Source: Cognatundibacterium rugosum (GTDB lineage: Bacteria > Pseudomonadota > Gammaproteobacteria > Burkholderiales > Burkholderiaceae_D). From it: a stretch of DNA of 64,000 nucleotides. The DNA lies in assembly GCF_014284365.1 (NCBI RefSeq), contig NZ_JACOGG010000004.1, forward strand, positions 124,001 through 188,000, in the 5' to 3' direction. Shown in pieces: positions 1 to 8,360 of this stretch; positions within the stretch are counted from its first letter, which is position 1; each line of letters begins with the position of its first letter. The position numbers were made by a program, and so were the translations under genes. The notes beneath the pieces are model-generated. The model searched no databases, was not told the origin of the DNA, and saw only the letters and a list, made by a program, of their open reading frames with translations.

Positions 1-137
1 ACTGCGCTATCGGTTTCCGCTGCACGCAAGGCATCGGCCATGGTCTGGTACATGCTTTGTGTGATCGCGTTCTTTTTTTCCGGACGATTGAACTGTATGG
101 TCAATACGCCTTGTTCGGTCTGAGTCTGGATATCCAT
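1..137 (-). CDS. Enoyl-CoA hydratase/isomerase family protein (5' part only)
   Basis: Only the first 45 codons are in the window; the gene runs off the left edge. The start is the ATG read from 137 down. The N-terminus reads MDIQTQTEQGVLTIQFNRPE followed by KKNAIT, the typical beginning of a crotonase-fold enoyl-CoA hydratase (the NRP-x-KKNA signature). The family hydrates trans-2-enoyl-CoA or isomerises related acyl-CoAs. It follows the thiolase gene on the same strand, but a strong terminator lies between them, so it may be transcribed separately. Its place behind beta-oxidation genes suggests a fatty-acid role, although the substrate cannot be told from this fragment. Confidence 0.85.
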   Translation of the reverse strand, partial: MDIQTQTEQGVLTIQFNRPEKKNAITQSMYQTMADALRAAETDSA

Positions 138-238
138 ATTGTGTCCCGTTAGTTGTTGTGTATTCTGTCATGTAAGGTGTTGACATGCCTGGCATTGTAG
201 CGTCAGCAGCCAGCGGCTGCCGGGCTTCCGGTTTGAAA

Positions 239-270
239 AAAAACCGCACAAATCGCTCTGTGCGGTTTTT
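239..270 (-). terminator. Rho-independent terminator after the thiolase gene
   Basis: A perfect 12-bp stem (AAAAACCGCACA pairing with TGTGCGGTTTTT) encloses an 8-nt loop. On the minus strand the stem runs into a T tract. It sits about 20 nt beyond the thiolase stop codon and ends the beta-oxidation transcript. Confidence 0.9.
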
Positions 271-291
271 CTCAGAACCCAATGCGGACTA

Positions 292-1488
292 TCAGCAACG
301 TTCGAAAATACCTGCTGCACCCATACCGGTACCGACGCACATCGTGACCATGCCGTATTTGAGCTTGTTACGATGCAGCGCATGGATAGTGGTTGCGGAA
401 CGGATTGCACCGGTTGCGCCGAGTGGGTGACCCAGAGCGATCGCGCCACCCATAGGATTGACCTTGGCTGGATCCAGACCCAGATCCTGCACCACGGCCA
501 GCGATTGTGCGGCAAACGCTTCATTCAGTTCAAACCAGTCGATCTGATCCTGCGTAATGCCAGCAGCACGGCAAGCAGCCGGGATCGCTTCTTTCGGACC
601 GATACCCATAATTTCCGGTGGTACGCCACGTACTGCGAAAGACGCGAAACGTGCCAGCGGTGTCAGATTGAACTGCTTGAGGATTTTTTCGCTGACGATC
701 AGCAAAGCACCTGCACCGTCGGAAGTCTGGGAGCTGTTACCGGCAGTGACAGAACCTTTAGCAGCGAAGACTGGCTTCAGACGTGCCAGACCTTCGATGG
801 TGGTGTCAGGACGTGCGCCTTCATCACGGCTCACAGTGCGGGTTTTCAGTTCGATTTCGCCAGTCACCAGATTCGGTACGCGGTCGATGATGTCCACGGA
901 AGTGGTTTCTGCATCGAAGTAACCCGCATTCTGTGCCGCGATGGCGCGCTGGTGCGATTGCAGCGCAAATGCATCCTGCGCTTCACGCGAGATTTTCCAT
1001 TGCTGCGCTACTTTTTCAGCAGTCAGACCCATGCCGTAAGCCATGCCGACGTTTTCGTCGTTCAGGATCGCCATGTTCATGGATGGATTGCTACCCATCA
1101 TAGGCACCATAGACATCGATTCCACGCCAGCTGCGATCATCACATCAGCCTGACCAACACGGATGCGGTCAGCTGCCATCGCCACGGCAGTGATACCGGA
1201 TGCGCAGTAACGGTTGATAGTGACACCACCGATAGTGTTCGGCAAGCCAGCCAGCAATACGCCCATACGTGCCAGATTCAGACCCTGTGCGCCTTCCGGG
1301 AAGGAGCAGCCAACAATCGCGTCTTCAACCAGCTTAGGATCCAGATTCGGGACCTGTGCCATAGCCGATTGCAATACGCGCACCAGCAGGTCATCCGGAC
1401 GGGTGTTACGGAACATACCGCGACCGGATTTACCGATAGGGGTACGGGTAGCAGAGACGATATACGCGTCTTGGAGTTGTTTAGTCAT
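292..1488 (-). CDS. Acetyl-CoA C-acyltransferase (3-ketoacyl-CoA thiolase)
   Basis: A 398-residue thiolase that cleaves 3-ketoacyl-CoA with CoA in the last step of beta-oxidation. The nucleophilic cysteine is C95 in NRYCASG. The general-base histidine is about H354 in GHPLGATGA, and the second catalytic cysteine about C384 in CVGTGMGAAG. The length is normal for the family. The start ATG at 1488 has a GAGG ribosome-binding site. It lies downstream of the dehydrogenase and hydratase genes on the same strand, in the order known from fadE-fadN-fadA-type operons, so a fadA-like role is inferred. The 178 nt before it hold an unusual inverted repeat. A strong terminator follows. Confidence 0.93.
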   Translation of the reverse strand: MTKQLQDAYIVSATRTPIGKSGRGMFRNTRPDDLLVRVLQSAMAQVPNLDPKLVEDAIVGCSFPEGAQGLNLARMGVLLAGLPNTIGGVTINRYCASGITAVAMAADRIRVGQADVMIAAGVESMSMVPMMGSNPSMNMAILNDENVGMAYGMGLTAEKVAQQWKISREAQDAFALQSHQRAIAAQNAGYFDAETTSVDIIDRVPNLVTGEIELKTRTVSRDEGARPDTTIEGLARLKPVFAAKGSVTAGNSSQTSDGAGALLIVSEKILKQFNLTPLARFASFAVRGVPPEIMGIGPKEAIPAACRAAGITQDQIDWFELNEAFAAQSLAVVQDLGLDPAKVNPMGGAIALGHPLGATGAIRSATTIHALHRNKLKYGMVTMCVGTGMGAAGIFERC

Positions 1489-1532
1489 TTTTGATTACCT
1501 CAATTCGTTAAGGTCAGCTCAGGCTTAATCTT

Positions 1533-1653
1533 CAAAAACCCCTCACCACAGAGGCACAGAGACACAGAGGAAAAACAGAGCAAGTCAACAGGACAGGGTG
1601 CTCTCTGTGCCATCTCTGTGTCTCCTTGTCTCTGTGTCCAAGGGTTTTTGGTC
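1533..1653. repeat. Imperfect long inverted repeat built of CACAGAG units
   Basis: The left arm (about 1533-1581) carries CACAGAGGCACAGAGACACAGAGG. The right arm (about 1599-1653) carries its reverse-complement version with small insertions, and both arms end in CAAAAACCC/GGGTTTTTG. The repeat sits between the hydroxyacyl-CoA dehydrogenase and thiolase genes of one operon. It would fold into a long hairpin in the transcript. It may be a dispersed palindromic element or a processing or attenuation site. No transposase is present. Confidence 0.7.
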
Positions 1654-1666
1654 TTTAAGCTTTTAA

Positions 1667-4054
1667 TTAGTTACGTACTGGTTTGCCGGTTTGCATCATG
1701 CCCATGATGCGCTCTTGCGTTTTCGGATGATTCAGCAATTCCATAAACGCTTTACGCTCCATATCGAGCAACCATTGTTCGCTGACCAGACTGCCATTGT
1801 CGATATCGCCACCGCAAACTACTTCTGCAATCATCTTGCCGAGTTTGAAGTCATGCGCAGAGATGAAGCCACCGTCACGCATATTGATCAACTGTGCGCC
1901 TATGGTCGCGATGCCATGACGGCCAGTCACAGGCACCAGTTTTTTCATCGGTGCGCGGTAGCCCGCATCGAACATCGCACGTGCTTCTACTTTCGCTACA
2001 TGCAGCAATTCATACGGGTTGAACACGATGACGTCGCTGTCGGACAGGTAACCCATTTTCTTCGCTTCCAGCGCAGATTTGGAGACCGCTGCAGTCGCTG
2101 CATTGGTGAAGTAGTTCTTCAGGAATTGCAGCAAGTCTGTGCCTTTGGCATCCGCTGCAGCACGTACTGCGGCTTCTTTCAGACCACCACCGCCTGGAAC
2201 CAGACCAACGCCGACTTCGACCAGACCGATGTAGGATTCGATCGATGCCACACGCTTCGCAGCGTGCATCATCAATTCACAGCCGCCACCCAGTGCCAGA
2301 CCGGACACAGCAGCCACGACCGGGATGTTCGCGTATTTCAGCGCCTGGTGGGCATTTTGCAGACGGGAGATCGCAGGCTCAATCGCCTTGATACCACCGG
2401 ACATGAACAGCGGCAGCATCGCTTGCAGGTCGGCACCAGCAGAGAACGCGCCACCATCAGCTGCATCCGCACTCCAGATCACCAGGCCTTTGAAATTCTT
2501 CTCGGCTTCAGCGATCGCTTTTTCCATACCTTCGATCACGCCTGGGCCTATCACGTGCATCTTGGTTTTCATGGACAGAATCAGCACGTCATCGTTCTGA
2601 TGCCAGATGCGGACCGATTCATCTTCGAAGAAAGTCGTGCCGGCATTGGCACCGCTTTCTGCGCCTGCACCCAGTACCGGTGCACGGAATACCTGACGGT
2701 CATACACTTTGAGTGCAGAGCGTGGTACGTAGCTGCTGCTGACTGGCGACCAGGAACCTTCGGCGCTGTGTACACCGGTGCGGCCATCAAATACCCAGGC
2801 TGGCAATGGTGTATTGCACAGAGCCTTACCTGCTTCGATATCTTCTTTGACCCAGCCTGCCACTTCCTGCCAGCCCGATGCCTGCCAGGTTTCAAACGGA
2901 CCTACGTTCCAGCCAAAGCCCCAGCGCATTGCGAAGTCGATATCGCGTACATTGTCAGCGATCGTCGCGCCATGCACGGCGATATAGTGGAAAGCATCGC
3001 GGAAAATCGCCCACAGGAACTGTGCCTGTACATGGCTGGATTCACGCAAGGTTTTCATTTTCTTGACCGGATCTTTTTCCTTGAGCATACGCGCAACTAC
3101 GTCGTCTGCCTTGGCGCCACCCACTACATATTCGCCGGATGCGAAATCCAGACGCAAGATGTCTTTACCGACTTTTTTGTAGAAACCGGCACCGGTCTTG
3201 GAACCCAACGCACCTGCCGCTACCAGCTTAGCCAATACGTCCGGTGTTTTGTAGACAGCGAAGAAAGGATCATCCGCCAGGTTGTCCTGCATGGTTTTGA
3301 TTACATGACCCATGGTGTCCAGACCAACAACGTCCGCAGTACGGAAGGTACCGGAAGAAGCACGGCCCAGTTTTTTACCGGTCAGGTCATCCACCACGTC
3401 TACGGTCAGACCAAATTTTTCTGCTTCATAGATGGTGGCCAGCATACCGAAAATACCAACGCGGTTAGCGATGAAGTTCGGTGTATCTTTAGCGCGTACC
3501 ACGCCTTTGCCCAGCGTGGTGGTCAGGAAGCCTTCGAGCTGGTCGATGATTTCAGCACGGGTAGAGACGGTAGGGATCAGTTCCACCAGGTGCATATAAC
3601 GTGGTGGGTTGAAGAAGTGCACGCCGCAGAAGCGGGCTTTCAGTTCTGCTTCAAAGCCTTCAGACAAGGCGGTGATGGACAGACCGGAAGTATTCGAGGC
3701 GAAGATCGCATTTGGTGCAATATGTGGAGCAACCTTTTTGTACAGGTCATGTTTCCAGTCCATGCGCTCAGCAATGGCTTCGATGATCAGATCGCAGCCA
3801 GCCAGCACGTCGAGGTTATCTTCGTAATTGGCGACTTCGATCAGGGCTGCATCATCTTTGTTACCCAAAGGAGCAGGATTGAGTTTTTTCAGGTTTTCTA
3901 TCGCGCGCAGAACGATGCCGTTTTTTGGACCTTCTTTAGCTGGCAGATCGAACAGGACTACAGGTACTTTTGCATTGACGCAGTGAGCGGCGATTTGCGC
4001 ACCCATCACGCCAGCGCCCAGAACAGCGACTTTTTTAACGATGAAATTGGTCAT
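1667..4054 (-). CDS. 3-hydroxyacyl-CoA dehydrogenase/enoyl-CoA hydratase fusion (FadN/FadB type)
   Basis: A 795-residue bifunctional beta-oxidation enzyme. The N-terminal Rossmann fold carries GAGVMGAQIA at about residues 10-20 and is followed by the hydroxyacyl-CoA dehydrogenase domains. The C-terminal part, about residues 500-720, is a crotonase domain with GLALGGGCE and VEVGVGLVPGGGG. This order, dehydrogenase first, is that of B. subtilis FadN and many betaproteobacterial proteins, and is the reverse of E. coli FadB. The ATG at 4054 is chosen over longer in-frame possibilities because it has a GAGG site and starts directly at MTNFIVKKVAVLG. It shares the strand and pathway with the acyl-CoA dehydrogenase upstream and the thiolase downstream. 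Confidence 0.92.
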   Translation of the reverse strand: MTNFIVKKVAVLGAGVMGAQIAAHCVNAKVPVVLFDLPAKEGPKNGIVLRAIENLKKLNPAPLGNKDDAALIEVANYEDNLDVLAGCDLIIEAIAERMDWKHDLYKKVAPHIAPNAIFASNTSGLSITALSEGFEAELKARFCGVHFFNPPRYMHLVELIPTVSTRAEIIDQLEGFLTTTLGKGVVRAKDTPNFIANRVGIFGMLATIYEAEKFGLTVDVVDDLTGKKLGRASSGTFRTADVVGLDTMGHVIKTMQDNLADDPFFAVYKTPDVLAKLVAAGALGSKTGAGFYKKVGKDILRLDFASGEYVVGGAKADDVVARMLKEKDPVKKMKTLRESSHVQAQFLWAIFRDAFHYIAVHGATIADNVRDIDFAMRWGFGWNVGPFETWQASGWQEVAGWVKEDIEAGKALCNTPLPAWVFDGRTGVHSAEGSWSPVSSSYVPRSALKVYDRQVFRAPVLGAGAESGANAGTTFFEDESVRIWHQNDDVLILSMKTKMHVIGPGVIEGMEKAIAEAEKNFKGLVIWSADAADGGAFSAGADLQAMLPLFMSGGIKAIEPAISRLQNAHQALKYANIPVVAAVSGLALGGGCELMMHAAKRVASIESYIGLVEVGVGLVPGGGGLKEAAVRAAADAKGTDLLQFLKNYFTNAATAAVSKSALEAKKMGYLSDSDVIVFNPYELLHVAKVEARAMFDAGYRAPMKKLVPVTGRHGIATIGAQLINMRDGGFISAHDFKLGKMIAEVVCGGDIDNGSLVSEQWLLDMERKAFMELLNHPKTQERIMGMMQTGKPVRN

Positions 4055-4243
4055 TTTTAACCTCGGTTGAAATTCGTAAAACAACGAAAAGCAAATTATC
4101 TGCAAATGATCTTTACCCTCAACAGCGGGCTGAACCGACAGGCCGCGCATTGCGCAGCCTGCTTATTCCAAAGATCACGTGGTGTATCAATACACCCGAC
4201 TACAAACACAGGGAGTACATCGCACTCCCCGTGAGTCATACCA

Positions 4244-6034
4244 TCAGAACAAATCTGCTTCGAGCGACAACAGGTTCGCGGAACCGGAACGTGCCTGACG
4301 GATCAGCATCGCTGTTTCAGGATACAGGCGGGCGAAGTAGAAACGTACGGTAGCCAGTTTCGCTTTGTAGAATGTATCGCCGGAATCCTGTTTTTCCAGA
4401 GCGATTTTCGCCATTTGTGCAAAGAAATAGCTGTATACCAGGTGACCGACTACGCGCAGGTAAGGCACGGCAGCAGCACCGACTTCATCTGGATTCTGGA
4501 AGGCTTTCATGCCGATTTCCATGGTCAGCTTAGTGACTTTGTCACCCAGCTCAGCCAGCGGTGTCACGAATTCAGCCAGTGCTTCATTGGTACCGTTCGC
4601 TTCAACGAAAGCTTGTACTTTTGCGCCGAATTTACGCAGTTTTGCGCCGTTATCCATCAGAATTTTACGACCCAGCAAATCGAGCGACTGGACAGTATTG
4701 GTGCCTTCGTAAATCATGTTGATACGCGCGTCACGGACATACTGTTCCATGCCCCATTCTGCGATGAAGCCGTGACCACCGTACACTTGCAGACATTCAG
4801 AGGTCGACGTCCATGCATTGTCGGTGATGAAGGCTTTCACAACAGGTGTCAGCAACGCGACTTCATCAGCGCAATCTTTACGGACTGCTTCGTCTGGATG
4901 GTTCAGTTCTTTGTCGAGTTGCAGTGCGACGTAAGAGCAGAACGCGCGTGCGCCTTCTGCATAGGCTTTAGCGGTCAGCAGCATGCGGCGTACGTCTGCA
5001 TGCACGATGATAGGATCGGCAGGCTTGTCCAGTGCTTTCGGGCCAGACAGGCTACGCATCTGGATACGGTCTTTTGCGTAGACCAATGCATTTTGATACG
5101 CGACTTCAGTCAGACCCAGACCTTGCATACCAACGCCAAGACGCGCTGCGTTCATGAACACGAACATCGCGTTCAGACCTTTGTGCGGGCCGCCGATCAG
5201 CCAGCCAGTTGCACCGTCCAGATTCATCTGGCAGGTAGAGTTACCGTGGATACCCATTTTTTCTTCGATCGCGCCGCAGAAAATCGGGTTACGTGCACCG
5301 TTAGAACCATCTGCATTCGGCAGGAACTTAGGCACGATGAACAGGGAAATACCTTTCGAACCTTCCGGTGCGCCTGGCAGACGTGCCAGCACCAGATGGA
5401 CGATGTTGTGTGACATGTCGTGTTCACCAGCCGAGATAAAAATCTTAGCGCCGGTGATTTTGTAAGTGCCGTCTTCCTGTGGCTCTGCTTTAGAACGCAG
5501 CAGTCCCAGATCGGTACCGCAGTGTGGCTCGGTCAGACACATGGTGCCTGTCCATTCGCCAGAAATCAGTTTAGGCAGGTACAACGCTTTTTGCTCTTCT
5601 GTACCATGCTCATGAATGCACTCGTAAGCGCCGTGGGACAGGCCTGGATACATAGTCCATGCCTGGTTGGCCGAGTTCAGCATTTCATAGAATGAATTGT
5701 TGACCACCAGCGGCAAACCCTGACCACCAAATTCAGGATCGCAGGACAATGCAGGCCAGCCTGCAGCGATGTACTGTTCGTAAGCTTCTTTAAAGCCTTT
5801 TGGTGTCGTCACCGTTTTTGTTTCTTTATCGTGGTGGCAGCCTTCGCGATCACCGGAATGGTTCAGCGGGAACAACACTTCAGACGTGAATTTGCCGCCT
5901 TCTTCCAGAATCTGGTTGATGATATCGGCATCGACTTCCGCGTGCGCTGGCAATTGCTTGAGCTCGGATTCGACATTCAGTAATTCATGCAACACAAACT
6001 GCATATCACGCAATGGAGCGATATATTGACCCAT
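4244..6034 (-). CDS. Acyl-CoA dehydrogenase, long (about 600-residue) subfamily
   Basis: A 596-residue FAD enzyme that introduces the trans-2 double bond into acyl-CoA. The FAD/substrate region holds MCLTEPHCGTDLGLLRSKAE at about residues 165-185, followed by ITGAKIFISAGEHD. The putative catalytic glutamate is in MIYEGTN at about residue 442. The extra C-terminal helical domain (about 470-596) is that of the DmdC/FadE5-like group, longer than classical 380-residue acyl-CoA dehydrogenases. The start ATG has an AGGAG site. It lies 123 nt after a TetR regulator gene on the same strand and heads the structural genes of the beta-oxidation operon. Chain-length preference cannot be read from sequence. 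Confidence 0.93.
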   Translation of the reverse strand: MGQYIAPLRDMQFVLHELLNVESELKQLPAHAEVDADIINQILEEGGKFTSEVLFPLNHSGDREGCHHDKETKTVTTPKGFKEAYEQYIAAGWPALSCDPEFGGQGLPLVVNNSFYEMLNSANQAWTMYPGLSHGAYECIHEHGTEEQKALYLPKLISGEWTGTMCLTEPHCGTDLGLLRSKAEPQEDGTYKITGAKIFISAGEHDMSHNIVHLVLARLPGAPEGSKGISLFIVPKFLPNADGSNGARNPIFCGAIEEKMGIHGNSTCQMNLDGATGWLIGGPHKGLNAMFVFMNAARLGVGMQGLGLTEVAYQNALVYAKDRIQMRSLSGPKALDKPADPIIVHADVRRMLLTAKAYAEGARAFCSYVALQLDKELNHPDEAVRKDCADEVALLTPVVKAFITDNAWTSTSECLQVYGGHGFIAEWGMEQYVRDARINMIYEGTNTVQSLDLLGRKILMDNGAKLRKFGAKVQAFVEANGTNEALAEFVTPLAELGDKVTKLTMEIGMKAFQNPDEVGAAAVPYLRVVGHLVYSYFFAQMAKIALEKQDSGDTFYKAKLATVRFYFARLYPETAMLIRQARSGSANLLSLEADLF

Positions 6035-6157
6035 GATTATCTCCTGACGGCAAAATTAAATAGTTGAGTTTAGAAACTGCAGAAACCAGTGACAGGCAGG
6101 TGTGACATACGGCTACCGTCTCTGTCTCTTCTGAAAAAAACCAGTACGCTTATCCGC

Positions 6158-6781
6158 TTAAGCAGCTTCAACGACTGGTGCATAGCATTCGATCATACGT
6201 TCAAAACCTGCCTGAGCCCGGTCGACACTGCCAGGTTTGCGCAAGAAGCGCGCATCATGGTGTAACGCCAGTATCAGGCCATACATTTCATACACGATCT
6301 GTTCCGGATCCACCCCGGCGCGTAAATGCCCAAGCTGAATCGCCTGGGTAGCTGCACGGTGTAAAGCACCTTGCCAGGCTCTGACCATGCCGACCAGTTC
6401 ATCCCTGATCGGACCAGGCCGGTCATCGTATTCCGCCGCACCACTGATATAGATGCAACCGGAGGCGATTTCCACCGTCACGCGTTTAATCCACAATGCA
6501 AACATCGACTGCAGACGCGGTAAGCCGCGCTCTTCTTTCATACTCGGGTAGAACACTTCCTGCTCAAAGTGATGGTGATACAGCTTCAGCACTTCGATTT
6601 GTAAATCCTCGCGTGAGCCAAAATGCGCAAATACGCCAGACTTACTCATGTTCATTTTGTCAGCCAGCAAACCGATAGTCAGACCTTCTATACCGTCACG
6701 ACTGGCTGCATCCAGGGCTACATCCAGGATAGCCGCGCGGGTCAGTTCCCCTTTGCGCATGAATTTCGATGTCATATTCAT
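6158..6781 (-). CDS. TetR/AcrR family transcriptional regulator
   Basis: About 207 residues. The N-terminal helix-turn-helix spans TRAAILDVALDAASRDG and then LTIGLLADKMNMSKSGVFAHF with GSREDL, a standard TetR DNA-binding domain. The C-terminal ligand domain contains the pattern GCIYISGAAEYDDRPGPIRD and is only weakly conserved. The first ATG (6781) is used; ATGs at 6775 and 6760 are alternatives and no strong ribosome-binding site decides between them. Being upstream of and co-oriented with beta-oxidation genes, it probably represses them and itself and may be released by acyl-CoA, by analogy with FadR and PsrA of this family. Target and ligand are inferred. Confidence 0.85.
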   Translation of the reverse strand: MNMTSKFMRKGELTRAAILDVALDAASRDGIEGLTIGLLADKMNMSKSGVFAHFGSREDLQIEVLKLYHHHFEQEVFYPSMKEERGLPRLQSMFALWIKRVTVEIASGCIYISGAAEYDDRPGPIRDELVGMVRAWQGALHRAATQAIQLGHLRAGVDPEQIVYEMYGLILALHHDARFLRKPGSVDRAQAGFERMIECYAPVVEAA

Positions 6782-6830
6782 ATTACATTGCTTATTTTGA
6801 AATGCTTTACGTTTAGCAAAAATATGCAAA

Positions 6831-6870
6831 CGAGTGAATTAATCGAACGCTCGTACTATTAGTCAGAGCG
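6831..6870. promoter_or_regulatory. Candidate TetR operator upstream of the regulator gene
   Basis: CGAACGCTCG (6844-6853) is a near-perfect palindrome (8 of 10 positions). It is flanked by further CGAG and GAGCG half-sites at 6831 and 6866. It lies 50-90 nt upstream of the TetR start, where an autoregulatory operator is expected. No matching copy was seen in front of the acyl-CoA dehydrogenase, which suggests one operator for the whole operon. Confidence 0.4.
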
Positions 6871-6998
6871 CATGAAAAGTCAAACTGCTTTCCGCCTTTA
6901 GAGGAGAGTATCTATTTGTTTTGCGACAGCGGTATTTCATCTCGATGTCCTCAGACTGTTTTTATGAATTGGCCTGCTGTTACCTGCGACTCAACCGC

Positions 6999-7376
6999 CT
7001 AGTGACGATCGAAATCGAGCTGACGTCGATCCCGTTTGGTCGGTCTTCCCTGTATGGCAGCGGCCGGTTCGCGATAATACTTGCGGTTCTCAGCCTGCGT
7101 GAGGCGGCGTGCCTGGCTGTCCGGCGTTTCCTGATACATGGTTTGCGCCACCGCAGCAGAACCGCGCATTTCGAGGATGCGCACTACCTGGACTTCCCAG
7201 GTTTGTTCACCATGCGTGACCTGGATCAGATCACCGGGTTTTACGCTGTGCGCGGGTTTAACTCTCTGTTCATTCTGTAACACGCGGCCCAACTCGACGG
7301 CGTGAGTGGCCAGGCTGCGGGTTTTAAAAAAACGCGCAGCCCACAGCCATTTATCAATACGTGTAGTGTCTGTCAT
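6999..7376 (-). CDS. hslR: Heat shock protein 15-like S4-domain RNA-binding protein
   Basis: 125 residues. It begins MTDTTRIDKWLWAARFFKTR, the hallmark of the HslR S4 domain, and continues through GRVLQNEQRVKPAHSVKPGD and a basic tail ending TKRDRRQLDFDRH. In E. coli, Hsp15 binds free 50S subunits still carrying a nascent chain and helps recycle stalled ribosomes. The ATG at 7376 is preferred to an upstream in-frame start because the conserved S4 fold begins immediately after it. It is a lone gene between the TetR region and a 165-nt spacer. Confidence 0.88.
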   Translation of the reverse strand: MTDTTRIDKWLWAARFFKTRSLATHAVELGRVLQNEQRVKPAHSVKPGDLIQVTHGEQTWEVQVVRILEMRGSAAVAQTMYQETPDSQARRLTQAENRKYYREPAAAIQGRPTKRDRRQLDFDRH

Positions 7377-7541
7377 GGGATAGGTTAAGCGAAGGTGTTG
7401 CCGTCCGCGCTGACTGACAGCCAGACGCAAAATTTCGTACGTTCATTCTATTTTGAAGCAATGTATTGCAGCCTCAGTTGAATTACAAGCCATTTCTGTG
7501 CTGCAGCAGCACGACTCATTTGCAGTTCATGATCGCGTGAC

Positions 7542-8360
7542 TCAGCGGCTGGCCAACTCGCAAGCGACGATCCAGCCTTCTAATGCATCAAAGGCGGGCA
7601 AGCCAAACTGCTGTTCGCGGCGCTGCCAGGCCCAGCCTGCCAGCAGCAGGCACAGCACCGCATCGAGCAAATCGGCACTGCTATCGGCCAGAATCGCATC
7701 GCGCCACGGCCCTAATTGCAACGGAGTTTGCCAGGGCGTTGCCCCGGCTTCGATGGCCGCGATAATACGGCCACGCTGCTCAGTACGGGATGCATCCTGC
7801 TTCGCTTTATCATCGCTTTTATACGACAATCGCGTCACACTGCGCGCAACCATGCCGGGATAAGCTTCCAGCGCAATTTTGCGCGGCTGCGCCAGATGCA
7901 TGCCAGGTACAGAAAATCCGGCCTGTAGTATCAGCTGCATGCCGGCATGCAGCATGTAAGCGACCGGCGGATTCACCCATTTCATCGAAGGAGACGACCC
8001 AGCGGGCAGGTCGGTGGCGCGGTGGGCAAATTTATTACCGACCGGTCTGGCATCGCAAAAGGCTTTGCAGACTTCGCGCAAACCGGCACGGCTGAGTGTG
8101 CTCAGCTCAGCGATCAGCGCAGGCCAGTGCTGCGGCCAGCCCTGCTGCCCGATCAATTCACGTGGCAGTGAAAAAGGCAGGTCAAACGCAGCCACACAGT
8201 CTTCCTGTTGCTGTAACCACGCAGAGAATTCAGTCAGGCTATGCAGTGTCGTGAGCCCGCTCAATGTCAGCCCACCGTCTTGTGCGAGCGCAGTCGCAAT
8301 CGTAATACCCTTACGACGACTGGGTGCGGAGGTGAAGTCGATGCCGTGTAACAGCGTCAT
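7542..8360 (-). CDS. DUF429 family protein
   Basis: 272 residues of a DUF429-type protein (MTLLHGIDFTSAPSRRKG, an early Asp in a GIDF motif, then VAAFDLPFSLPREL and ALEAYPGM). The fold is thought to resemble RNase H-like proteins; the activity is unknown. The start ATG at 8360 shares its A with the TGA stop of clsB, so the two genes overlap by one base and are translationally coupled. This start fits the family better than a longer in-frame one inside clsB. It is the last gene of a four-gene unit. No role in phospholipid metabolism can be claimed beyond its position. Confidence 0.72.
   Translation of the reverse strand: MTLLHGIDFTSAPSRRKGITIATALAQDGGLTLSGLTTLHSLTEFSAWLQQQEDCVAAFDLPFSLPRELIGQQGWPQHWPALIAELSTLSRAGLREVCKAFCDARPVGNKFAHRATDLPAGSSPSMKWVNPPVAYMLHAGMQLILQAGFSVPGMHLAQPRKIALEAYPGMVARSVTRLSYKSDDKAKQDASRTEQRGRIIAAIEAGATPWQTPLQLGPWRDAILADSSADLLDAVLCLLLAGWAWQRREQQFGLPAFDALEGWIVACELASR

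Noticed and set aside
373-1494. Long open frame on the plus strand opposite the thiolase gene
   Set aside because: Its protein is rich in His, Arg and Cys with no family signature, whereas the minus strand encodes a complete thiolase.
1691-4060. Open frame of nearly 800 codons antisense to the hydroxyacyl-CoA dehydrogenase gene
   Set aside because: It is a mirror of codon bias in the real gene; no domain can be recognised and it lacks a ribosome-binding site.
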